Assembly: GCA_016762975.1 (NCBI GenBank)
Contig: JAESUV010000029.1
Location: 1-7,115 of the forward strand
Reading direction: 5' to 3'
From: Gammaproteobacteria bacterium
GTDB taxonomy: Bacteria > Pseudomonadota > Gammaproteobacteria > Pseudomonadales > Pseudohongiellaceae
Length of the DNA: 7,115 bases
Part shown: positions 1-4,630 of the stretch, piece by piece
Numbering within the stretch: position 1 is the first letter of the stretch
Layout of the letters: each line of letters opens with the position of its first letter
Program-made: the position numbers and the translations under genes
The notes under the pieces: model-generated
What the model was told of the DNA's origin: nothing
Seen by the model: the letters and a program-made list of their open reading frames with translations, nothing else
Databases searched by the model: none

Positions 1-189
1 CTCAAAGGCAGCCGCATCTTCTGGAGTAGTGATTATTAGTATCTCGCGGATACCGGCCTGCATTAAGGTCGATAGCGGATAGTAAATCATGGGCTTGTCG
101 TAAATCGGTAGCAGCTGTTTGCTGACCGCTAGTGTCATGGGGTGTAATCGGCTTCCGCTGCCCCCGGCGAGAATTATTCCTTTAGTCAT
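1..189 (-). CDS. rfbA: Glucose-1-phosphate thymidylyltransferase, N-terminal part (runs off the left edge)
   Basis: Seen: 63 codons starting at ATG 187-189 and continuing without a stop to base 1. The N-terminus carries the nucleotide-binding signature of sugar nucleotidyltransferases: GIILAGGSGSRLHPMT at residues 4-19, then SKQLLPIYDKPMIYYPLS at residues 23-40, with the catalytic Arg14 and the Lys24/Lys32 region. Known: RfbA/RmlA makes dTDP-glucose from dTTP and glucose-1-phosphate in the cytoplasm, the first step to dTDP-L-rhamnose and other dTDP-deoxysugars. The family is about 290 residues long, so roughly a fifth is present. The start is supported by an AGGAAG Shine-Dalgarno at 197-202, 7 nt upstream. 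It is the last gene visible in a four-gene minus-strand run and lies 37 bp after the SDR gene. Other rml genes may follow beyond base 1 (inference). Only the usual SGTRL versus SGSRL variation is unusual. Confidence 0.95.
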   Translation of the reverse strand, partial: MTKGIILAGGSGSRLHPMTLAVSKQLLPIYDKPMIYYPLSTLMQAGIREILIITTPEDAAAFE

Positions 190-226
190 CTAGCTACTTC
201 CTCTTTCCTTCTGCTACTTTAGTTCT

Positions 227-1216
227 CTATCGAGATTGAAACGAGTTAGTCTCCGAGACAATATCGTCTACTATTTCAGGCAGTACCTGATACAAATTTT
301 GCGTGGGCTGAAACCCTAACCCCATGCAGATATCCTCATTGTTAAATAGGTTATCCGCTGTAAGATTTCGGTACGTTCGAGCGCTAATGCCAGTATCTCG
401 TCCGCGCAGTCTAGCCGCGGCCCCCGCCAGTACTGCGGCTGCATATAATATCACAGCTGGCGTTCTCCACCTTGGCAATCTCTTTCCAAGGCTCTTATAT
501 ATAGCCTCCTCAATCGCGGCTATCGGATAGTCTCGCCCATCCGTGACTGTATAGATTCGTGAGGTTTGTTCCGAATTTGCAGCTAACAGAATGGCGTTTG
601 CTAAATCCTCAACACCGAGCAAGGAAATCTTGCTAGTTAAGGCCGGCAAGCGAGGCAGGCGCCCGCGATGAATCATGGAGATCATGCTGGCGATGTTGCC
701 CTTCATGTTTATGCCGTAGACATTTACAGGACGCAAGATTATCACTTCTACAAGACCCTTGTGAGCGGCTTCCATTAGCAGAAGCTCCGACTCTCGTTTT
801 CCCTTACCGTAGCTCGTTATGTCCCCGCTATTGGTTGCGGCGGCATGCGCTAGAGTGCTACTGAGGAAGACAATGCGCCTGACTTTCTTTTCCAGTGCCG
901 CTTTTAGCAGGTTTTCACTGCCTATCACATTTGTATCATCACCCCCCTTGGTATCGCTCACATGCGCCACGCCTGCCAGATGCAAGATAGTATCAACGCC
1001 TGCACAAGCCTCTAATAAGCTCTGTTGGTTGTGTAAGTCCCCCAATACTTGCTCTGCAATTAGTAACGGCGGCAAGAGAGTGGCCTTGCTGGGACTGCGT
1101 AACAAAACACGCACATCAAAATCCTCTTTAATTAGGCGATAGCATAGTGCCAAACCTATGAAGCCTGTTGCACCTGTTAGCAGTATTTTTCTTTTAGATT
1201 GAATAATGTCTCTCAC
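227..1216 (-). CDS. NAD-dependent sugar epimerase/dehydratase (extended SDR family)
   Basis: Seen: 329 residues, of normal length for an extended short-chain dehydrogenase. The Rossmann glycine motif GATGFIG is at residues 15-21 after strand KILLT, the second strand ends in HLAGVAH at 79-85, the central Ser is in VFLSST (116-121), the catalytic pair is Y136xxxK140, and the sugar-side motif LRPVNVYG is at 161-168. Known: such enzymes epimerise, dehydrate or 4-reduce UDP- or dTDP-sugars in the cytoplasm. The stretch after the RPxxVYG motif (MKGN, then a short basic/proline loop) resembles WbpV-type 4-keto-reductases of UDP-N-acetylquinovosamine synthesis more than classical GalE, but this is resemblance from memory. 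Substrate is undecided. Start: GTG at 1214-1216. An in-frame stop lies three codons upstream and no ATG lies nearby, so GTG is almost forced. The Shine-Dalgarno is poor. It lies 45 bp after the glycosyltransferase gene and 37 bp before rfbA, probably in one operon. Confidence 0.9.
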   Translation of the reverse strand: MRDIIQSKRKILLTGATGFIGLALCYRLIKEDFDVRVLLRSPSKATLLPPLLIAEQVLGDLHNQQSLLEACAGVDTILHLAGVAHVSDTKGGDDTNVIGSENLLKAALEKKVRRIVFLSSTLAHAAATNSGDITSYGKGKRESELLLMEAAHKGLVEVIILRPVNVYGINMKGNIASMISMIHRGRLPRLPALTSKISLLGVEDLANAILLAANSEQTSRIYTVTDGRDYPIAAIEEAIYKSLGKRLPRWRTPAVILYAAAVLAGAAARLRGRDTGISARTYRNLTADNLFNNEDICMGLGFQPTQNLYQVLPEIVDDIVSETNSFQSR

Positions 1217-1261
1217 CCACCATTAGTAGGAAGCCGTAAACTGAAATTGATTTTTCACTGC

Positions 1262-2152
1262 TTAACTTAATTGACGAAACAAACGCCAACCATGGGTATT
1301 GAAGAAACGGGCGCCTGACAGTGCGAACATTTTTATGTGACTCAAACCTTTTCGTGCCGCATTACCTCCGGCATGGGTAATTCGCATAGCCGGGACATAG
1401 GCAATATTACCTATCGCAGCCATTCGAAGTGACAAGTCAAAATCTTCAAAGTAGAGAAAGAATTTTTCATTAAAACCCCCTGCCTGCTGCAATGCTTCTG
1501 TTCGGCATAACATATAACAACCGCTAATTATTGGAATATTAGTCGTAGGGCGGCTTTCTGGCAATTCGTGCATCTCGAAACGTGCCAAGCGTTTGGCAGA
1601 ATATTTTTTGAGGAAATTTGGAAAGAAGCCTCGTACTATAAACGTAAATACACTTGGGTAGCGCTTGCAGAGATATTGTTTTTCCCCGTTTTCGTAGGTC
1701 GCAAAGGGGCTCGCCATGACTACATTTTTGTTCTCAATCAAATAGGAAATACCGGCCCGCAAACAATCCTGGTCTAGTCTTAAATCTGGGTTTAGCAGTA
1801 GGTGAAAGTCGCTAGCCATTTTTTTGATGACCAAATTATGCGCTGCACCGTAGCCTACATTGCCGTGTCCGTGAAGCAGATGCAGATCTACATCAAGTGC
1901 TTCGGCTTCTGTTTGCAGGCTAGTAAATTGCGTCAGGCGCAGATGCTCCTTTTCGGAATTGTCGACTAGATAGATCGGCACCGATGCTAGATTTGTGGAA
2001 TCTTTAAGAAGTTGAATAGCGCTGAGTGTTGACTCAATGAGAGCCTTCAACTCATCTTCGCTGGAGTTAAAACACACTACTGAAATGGATAGTGAGATAG
2101 AAGAAGAAATTATGGAGTGATCTTTCAATGGCCTTCCAATTGACACCTGCAC
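1262..2152 (-). CDS. Family 2 glycosyltransferase, rhamnosyltransferase-like
   Basis: Seen: 296 residues with a GT-A fold pattern. Strand ISVVCFNS (23-30) is followed by YLVDNSE (61-67), then GNVGYGAAHN (97-106), the LLLNPDLRL segment (118-126) that takes the place of the metal-binding DXD motif, the acceptor-side ISGCYMLCRTEAL (209-221), GGFNEKFFLYFEDFDLSLRM (225-244) with the likely catalytic base in ED, and a terminal ITHAGG (258-263). Known: this layout matches WbbL-type GT2 enzymes that move dTDP-rhamnose onto lipid-linked O-antigen or capsule intermediates at the inner face of the inner membrane. Rhamnose as donor is inferred from the family and from rfbA downstream. No transmembrane segment is evident. 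Start: GTG at 2150-2152 gives the longest frame but has no Shine-Dalgarno. GTG at codon 3 or TTG at codon 9 (GGAAGG only 3 nt away) are alternatives, and the core fold begins only near residue 22. The gene may depend on translational coupling to the preceding gene, 46 bp upstream. Confidence 0.88.
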   Translation of the reverse strand: MQVSIGRPLKDHSIISSSISLSISVVCFNSSEDELKALIESTLSAIQLLKDSTNLASVPIYLVDNSEKEHLRLTQFTSLQTEAEALDVDLHLLHGHGNVGYGAAHNLVIKKMASDFHLLLNPDLRLDQDCLRAGISYLIENKNVVMASPFATYENGEKQYLCKRYPSVFTFIVRGFFPNFLKKYSAKRLARFEMHELPESRPTTNIPIISGCYMLCRTEALQQAGGFNEKFFLYFEDFDLSLRMAAIGNIAYVPAMRITHAGGNAARKGLSHIKMFALSGARFFNTHGWRLFRQLS

Positions 2153-2198
2153 CGGGCAACTAATTTTATTGGCAGCTAGCTGGAGGTATGGCTACTGT

Positions 2199-2957
2199 CT
2201 ATTGGTCGACTAGTCTATCACCGAAAGGGGTTGCGACAATACGCTTACCCTCGGGGACATCTTGAGGGTCTATTCGCCGCGGGGTGAATCTAGCGCCATT
2301 GGTGCTGGCCGCACCGGTTCCGGCATTAAGAGTATCTCCGCGCCGTCCGTTTCTAAGTGCCTCAAAAGGGTTGCCTGAAACATCCTGCTCTTCGATTATC
2401 TCCCCATTTATGTCTGTAGAGGCTTCTGCTGTCAATCCATTCGCGGGGTTTCTGCTGGCTAACGGCTCCCCGTTGGCCAAGATGAGCTGAGCGATATTTG
2501 CAGCAACTCTACAACTTACACCACGGTCGCTGAATTCTATGCAGGTGTTATTGCTAGGATAGCGGATAGACACGCTGCTGGCCGTGACATCAACGATTGC
2601 ATAGTCACTGTGTTGGGGTATTAACGTAACCGCTACAGGGTCCGCTTTCACAATGAAGCTTTCCCCGCCTTTATGCCGCAGTATTGCAGAGTATTTAGCA
2701 CCAAGCCGCGAAACGCCAACTAGGGTAAATTCGGGCTGGGCAGTAGTAGCTCGGGCTTCGCGAGCAGCACGACCGGCCGGCCTAGCACGGCTCTCCGCAG
2801 TTTCTACATTCTCAAACAAGGTGAGATTCTGACTGCTATTCGCACCAACACTAGGGCGATCGTTTGAATCTTGTGCATAGGCAACAGTGACTATGCAGCC
2901 AAAGAATACAAGGCTTGCCCATTTGGATAGTGATTGAATCTGTTTATTCGTTGGCAT
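2199..2957 (-). CDS. Exported protein of unknown function at the head of the polysaccharide operon
   Basis: I do not recognise this protein as a named family. Seen: 252 residues. Residues 1-28 form a signal peptide: polar/basic start, hydrophobic core WASLVFFGCIVTVAYA, and an AYA|QD signal peptidase I site. Residues 29-75 are polar and rich in Ala/Arg, so probably flexible. Residues 77-135 look like a small beta domain (FTLVGVSRLGAKYSAIL, then FIVKADPVAVTLIP, AIVDVTASSVSIRYP). Cys139 and Cys149 could form a periplasmic disulfide. Residues 160-252 are rich in Gly, Asn, Arg and Pro and look disordered. The repeated-strand pattern recalls the PilP/GspC periplasmic domain of type IV pilus and type II secretion systems, an analogy only. 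It starts at ATG 2955-2957, is first behind a plausible promoter at 3015-3043, and precedes the glycosyltransferase by 46 bp, so a role in cell-envelope assembly is possible but not shown. Confidence 0.75.
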   Translation of the reverse strand: MPTNKQIQSLSKWASLVFFGCIVTVAYAQDSNDRPSVGANSSQNLTLFENVETAESRARPAGRAAREARATTAQPEFTLVGVSRLGAKYSAILRHKGGESFIVKADPVAVTLIPQHSDYAIVDVTASSVSIRYPSNNTCIEFSDRGVSCRVAANIAQLILANGEPLASRNPANGLTAEASTDINGEIIEEQDVSGNPFEALRNGRRGDTLNAGTGAASTNGARFTPRRIDPQDVPEGKRIVATPFGDRLVDQ

Positions 2958-3014
2958 TGCTTGTCCACTGACAGATCAATTAGAAGAATTAAAGAACTGC
3001 TCGTTAGACGTGCA

Positions 3015-3043
3015 ATTCTACGCTTTAGTTTGAACTTCTTCAA
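3015..3043 (-). promoter_or_regulatory. Sigma70-like promoter of the polysaccharide operon
   Basis: Read on the minus strand, a -35 box TTGAAG (3038-3043) and a -10 box TAGAAT (3015-3020) are separated by exactly 17 bp. Initiation would fall near 3008, giving a leader of about 50 nt before the ATG at 2957. The -35 box is one arm of a short inverted repeat, TTGAACTTCTTCAA (3030-3043), which could serve a regulator. This is a match by eye to the consensus; no expression evidence is available. Confidence 0.6.
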
Positions 3044-3092
3044 AAACAGGAGTTTAGAGGGACACTAACAATTTAACAACTTAAGCCCAGTG

Positions 3093-3111
3093 AATTCTCA
3101 GGGTCGGACCA
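3093..3111 (+). repeat. REP-like motif 1, left outer copy
   Basis: AATTCTCAGGGTCGGACCA, identical over 19 bases to the copy at 3185-3203 and in the same orientation, 92 bp apart. Its core GGTCGGACC is a short palindrome (GGTC/GACC). Such GGGTCGGACC sequences are the kind of REP or terminal repeat that accompanies RAYT genes; the neighbouring RAYT supports that reading. Confidence 0.85.
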
Positions 3112-3122
3112 ACGCGACTGCT

Positions 3123-3136
3123 AGCTTTATAAAGCT
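3123..3136. repeat. 14-bp perfect palindrome between the two REP copies
   Basis: AGCTTTATAAAGCT reads the same on both strands. It lies in the 73-bp spacer between REP motifs 1 and 2. It may be part of a REP-associated imperfect hairpin or a protein-binding site; nothing in the sequence decides this. A weaker inverted repeat (AAGC-TTA / TAAG-GCTT) follows at 3151-3167. Confidence 0.5.
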
Positions 3137-3184
3137 CATTGCCAAGTATCAAGCTTACTATAAGGCTTAGAACTGTTTTTTAGC

Positions 3185-3203
3185 AATTCTCAGGGTCGGA
3201 CCA
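3185..3203 (+). repeat. REP-like motif 2, overlapping the RAYT stop codon
   Basis: Second perfect copy of AATTCTCAGGGTCGGACCA. On the minus strand it reads GGTCCGACCCTGAGAATT and supplies the last codons of the transposase gene (Val-Arg-Pro-stop, with TGA at 3190-3192). It points rightwards, so together with the leftward motif at 3614-3628 it forms terminal inverted repeats around the transposase gene. Confidence 0.85.
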
Positions 3204-3576
3204 TATTTAGATCAATGTAAACAAGACATCGGGCCAAGTGCTCTCCGGTCTCAACAGCCGTTGCATGGTAGCGATCTTCCCAGAACGCCCCTTTACGATT
3301 TTTACGCTTATTATACTCTTGGGCAGTGCGTCCAGCGATCAGCTGCAGGCTCTTAGGAATAGCGGCATCAGTGGTATCTTTAACCATTAGATGAATATGG
3401 TTTGAGGTGACAATGTAATTTAGTACACACAAGCCGTAGCGCCTTCTTGCTTCGAAGAGCCAGTATCGCCAGCGCTTTCTATCCTTGGCAAACTTTAAGA
3501 GGAAATCCCGTTTATGACAGCGGTGGGTAATATGCCAAATATGACCCGGCACAAAATAGCGATTCGCGCGTGGCAT
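3190..3576 (-). CDS. REP-associated tyrosine transposase (RAYT, HUH/Y1 type), C-terminally truncated
   Basis: Seen: 128 residues beginning MPRANRYFVPGHIWHITHRC, typical of RAYTs. The HUH metal-binding motif is SNHIHLMV at 58-65 (His60, His62), the likely nucleophile is Tyr88 in TAQEYNKR, and the family block KGAFWEDRYHATAVETGEHL spans 95-114. Known: RAYTs are single-strand DNA nucleases related to IS200/IS605 transposases and act on REP hairpins. The frame runs into CLVYIDLNMVRP and stops at once. Relatives as I know them continue past an NMVRAGVV-like motif for about 100 or more residues, so the C-terminal part is missing, replaced by the REP at 3185-3203. Both catalytic motifs remain, so cutting activity could survive, but a full transposition cycle is doubtful. 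The start is firm: ATG 3574-3576 preceded by AAGGAAG. Its leader is duplicated at 4372-4413. It lies 50 bp downstream of higA in the same direction. Confidence 0.88.
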   Translation of the reverse strand: MPRANRYFVPGHIWHITHRCHKRDFLLKFAKDRKRWRYWLFEARRRYGLCVLNYIVTSNHIHLMVKDTTDAAIPKSLQLIAGRTAQEYNKRKNRKGAFWEDRYHATAVETGEHLARCLVYIDLNMVRP

Positions 3577-3612
3577 GCTTCTTCCTTAAAACATTTTTAT
3601 CCAACGTGATTT
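3571..3612 (-). repeat. RAYT leader and start, copy A of an 801-bp-spaced direct repeat
   Basis: This stretch holds the transposase start codon, its Shine-Dalgarno and about 36 bp of leader. Aligned by eye without gaps, it matches 4372-4413 at 38 of 42 positions in the same orientation. Homology fades on both sides. The two copies flank the complete higBA operon. Confidence 0.85.
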
Positions 3613-3613
3613 G

Positions 3614-3628
3614 CCGACCCTGTCAATT
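3614..3628 (-). repeat. REP-like motif 3, overlapping the higA stop codon
   Basis: On the minus strand this reads AATTGACAGGGTCGG, sharing AATT--CAGGGTCGG with motifs 1 and 2, but its 3' side is CAAA instead of ACCA. It points leftwards, opposite to motifs 1 and 2. Its first bases overlap the TAA of higA (3627-3629), so the antitoxin reading frame ends on the element boundary. Confidence 0.75.
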
Positions 3629-3932
3629 AAGCTACCTTATTGAAATCAATAGCCTCCAGCTTCCTTGTATCAACCGATTGTCGAGCCTTCCATAAATCGT
3701 AACTGTCTTGAAGCATTAACCAGCTCTCGGCTGATCCACCCAAGACACTGGAAAGCCTAACTGCCATCTCCGGCGACACGTTAGATATGCCATTCAGCAA
3801 ACGACTAAAAGTGCTACGTGCAACCCCAAGACGATCGGCGACTTTATTACCAGTGACTTCACTAAACGGCTCAATATATGTCCTTTGAATCAGTTCGCCC
3901 GGATGTGGAGGGTTATGCTGTTGTAAAGTCAT
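3627..3932 (-). CDS. higA: HigA-family antitoxin (XRE helix-turn-helix)
   Basis: Seen: 101 residues. The HPGELI motif at 10-15 that opens most HigA-type antitoxins is followed by a helix-turn-helix at about 29-49 (NKVADRLGVARSTFSRLLNG), then SPEMAVRLSSVLGGSAESW (53-71) and the family tail WLMLQDSYDLWKA (71-83). Known: HigA binds and neutralises the HigB mRNA interferase and represses its own operon. Length is normal for the family. The start ATG at 3930-3932 overlaps the toxin stop by one base (TAATG), so translation is probably coupled; a GAGG box lies about 10 nt upstream inside the toxin gene. The order toxin first, antitoxin second is the HigBA arrangement. The TAA stop lies inside a REP motif (3614-3628), and the RAYT gene follows after 50 bp. 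Confidence 0.95.
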   Translation of the reverse strand: MTLQQHNPPHPGELIQRTYIEPFSEVTGNKVADRLGVARSTFSRLLNGISNVSPEMAVRLSSVLGGSAESWLMLQDSYDLWKARQSVDTRKLEAIDFNKVA

Positions 3933-4210
3933 TAGTGATAATCCTCGTAGTTAACAACGTAAGCATCGCCGTCGATGAACCTGAAAACAATCCGCCAATT
4001 ACCAGAAACGCTAATTGACCAATGGCCTTTTAACTTTCCTTTTAGCTCATGCAATTGATAACCAGGCTTATTAATATCCTCTATGCTTTGAGCGGCATGT
4101 AAAAAAGCAAGTTGATCGGAGATTTTGCTCGCGTGATTTGCTTGAATACCTGACATGCTACCGCTAGTGAAATATTTCTCTAAGCCCTTATGCTTAAAAG
4201 TTTTGATCAT
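3932..4210 (-). CDS. higB: HigB-type toxin (RelE/ParE superfamily mRNA interferase)
   Basis: Seen: 92 residues from ATG 4208-4210. It opens MIKTFKHKGLEKYF, the usual HigB beginning, continues with a helix (SKISDQLAFLHAA, 28-40), YQLHELKGKLKGHWSI (51-66), the strand SGNWRIVFRF (69-78) with the conserved Arg73, and ends NYEDYH (87-92). Known: HigB cuts mRNA on translating ribosomes and causes growth arrest; HigA blocks it. The key residues are present, so it looks intact. I prefer this ATG over two TTG codons just upstream, because family members begin MIK and an AAAGG box lies 8 nt before it. It shares one base with higA. A promoter at 4249-4277 and a probable operator at 4222-4236 precede it. 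Confidence 0.93.
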   Translation of the reverse strand: MIKTFKHKGLEKYFTSGSMSGIQANHASKISDQLAFLHAAQSIEDINKPGYQLHELKGKLKGHWSISVSGNWRIVFRFIDGDAYVVNYEDYH

Positions 4211-4221
4211 CAACAAAGCCT

Positions 4222-4236
4222 TTATCAGCGTGATCA
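4222..4236. promoter_or_regulatory. Probable HigBA/HigA autoregulatory operator
   Basis: TTATCA-GCG-TGATCA is a near palindrome (5 of 6 arm positions) about 10-20 bp downstream of the -10 box of the higBA promoter and just before the toxin Shine-Dalgarno. HigA antitoxins repress their own operons through short palindromes in this position (family knowledge). That this is the bound site is inference from position and symmetry. Confidence 0.5.
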
Positions 4237-4248
4237 GTTATTCGACAG

Positions 4249-4277
4249 AGTATAGAATGCTATTCCGTGATGCGCAA
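4249..4277 (-). promoter_or_regulatory. Sigma70-like promoter of higBA
   Basis: On the minus strand, -35 TTGCGC (4272-4277) and -10 TATACT (4249-4254) are separated by exactly 17 bp. Transcription would start near 4242, leaving a leader of about 32 nt to the higB ATG. This fits a self-contained cassette that carries its own promoter and operator. Confidence 0.65.
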
Positions 4278-4329
4278 CAAGGGTCAACGAATTTCCAGCA
4301 GCTCACAAAATACACTACTGATGCCAAAT

Positions 4330-4413
4330 CTATAGCAGTTTGATTCGCAGTTTTATAGGAAGTCCCGCTCGTGGCATGTTTCTTCCTTAAAGCAGTTTTA
4401 TCCAACGTTATTT
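4330..4413 (-). pseudogene. Remnant of a second RAYT gene: leader, Shine-Dalgarno and first codons
   Basis: Bases 4372-4413 match the leader and start of the intact-start RAYT (3571-3612) at 38 of 42 positions, including AAGGAAG-type ribosome binding sequence and an ATG at 4375-4377. The frame begins MPRAG like the transposase (MPRAN), then diverges and stops at 4330-4332 after 15 codons. No further transposase-like coding sequence is evident before the higBA promoter. It reads as the 5' end of a RAYT cut off where the higBA segment begins. Confidence 0.75.
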
Positions 4414-4478
4414 CCGCTTTAAGCACTAAATACTGACTGCTATTCACCAGTATAGGCAAAGATTCAATAAGTTGCGTA

Positions 4479-4494
4479 GGTCCGACCCTATCAA
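4479..4494 (-). repeat. REP-like motif 4, right outer copy
   Basis: On the minus strand, TTGATAGGGTCGGACC shares the core AGGGTCGGACC with motifs 1 and 2 and has the same leftward orientation as motif 3. It marks the right end of the island that begins at 3093. It lies 65 bp upstream of the decayed RAYT leader, farther than motif 3 lies from its RAYT. Confidence 0.8.
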
Positions 4495-4518
4495 CCATTT
4501 GGTGAGATTAGAAAAGAA

Positions 4519-4548
4519 AAACCCTCAGTTCTTGCGAACTGAGGGTTT
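4519..4548 (-). terminator. Strong intrinsic terminator of the surface-protein gene (possibly bidirectional)
   Basis: A perfect 13-bp inverted repeat, AAACCCTCAGTTC (4519-4531) and GAACTGAGGGTTT (4536-4548), closes a 4-nt loop. In the minus-strand transcript the loop is GCAA, a stable GNRA tetraloop, and the stem is followed by TTTTCTTTTC. On the plus strand it is followed by CTATTTTTT, so it could also stop transcription rightwards. It lies 83 bp after the stop codon of the 742-codon gene and isolates that gene from the REP/higBA island. Confidence 0.93.
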
Positions 4549-4557
4549 CTATTTTTT

Positions 4558-4577
4558 AGTATCTTCACTCAGATACT
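4558..4577 (-). repeat. Second hairpin in the 3' untranslated region of the surface-protein gene
   Basis: AGTATCT and AGATACT form a perfect 7-bp stem around a 6-nt loop, 9 bp upstream (in transcript direction) of the terminator stem. It is followed by a run of A in the transcript, so it is not a terminator on this strand. It could protect the 3' end of an abundant mRNA (inference). Confidence 0.6.
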
Positions 4578-4630
4578 GAAATTACTTGCTTACCCAGTTA
4601 CAGATAAGTGTTCACCTGTTTTATTGCTAC

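Larger units (their letters stand above)
3093..4494. mobile_element. REP-bounded island: truncated RAYT + higBA + RAYT remnant
   Basis: Two rightward REP motifs (3093, 3185) and two leftward ones (3614, 4479) enclose a truncated RAYT, a complete higBA operon and the decayed start of another RAYT. The minimal transposase unit would be 3185-3628, and the composite unit 3185-4494 or 3093-4494. No target-site duplication was evident at the outer ends, so the exact boundaries are uncertain. RAYTs are usually immobile beyond REP and REPIN spread, so the whole need not move as one; the grouping is inferred from the nested repeats. Confidence 0.6.
4211..4630. other. 420-bp stretch without an intact gene
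   Basis: It holds, from left to right, the higBA operator and promoter, the RAYT remnant, REP motif 4, and the double-hairpin 3' region of the surface-protein gene. Bases 4278-4329 and 4415-4478 show nothing I can name. A minus-strand open frame of 86 codons (4238-4498) crosses these features and is probably accidental. Confidence 0.7.

Noticed and set aside
324..1142. Plus-strand open frames opposite the SDR gene (324-530 and 819-1142)
   Set aside because: They are antisense to a well-supported enzyme gene and show low-complexity, non-family sequence.
2890..2900. Lipoprotein signal (Cys21) in the exported protein
   Set aside because: The residues before Cys21 (FFG) do not form a normal lipobox and the hydrophobic core continues past it to a clear AYA|QD signal peptidase I site.
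3151..3181. Terminator made of the AAGC/GCTT inverted repeat and the following T run on the plus strand
   Set aside because: The stem is short and bulged, 8 or more bases separate it from the T run, and there is no plus-strand gene to terminate.
3093..4494. CRISPR-like array because of the repeated GGGTCGGACC motifs
   Set aside because: The motifs are unevenly spaced, in both orientations, and enclose genes; they are REP-type sequences linked to the RAYT.
4238..4498. 86-codon minus-strand open frame upstream of higB
   Set aside because: It runs through a REP motif, the RAYT remnant and the higBA promoter. It has no recognisable domain, its first residues are simply the translated REP, and no convincing ribosome site precedes it.
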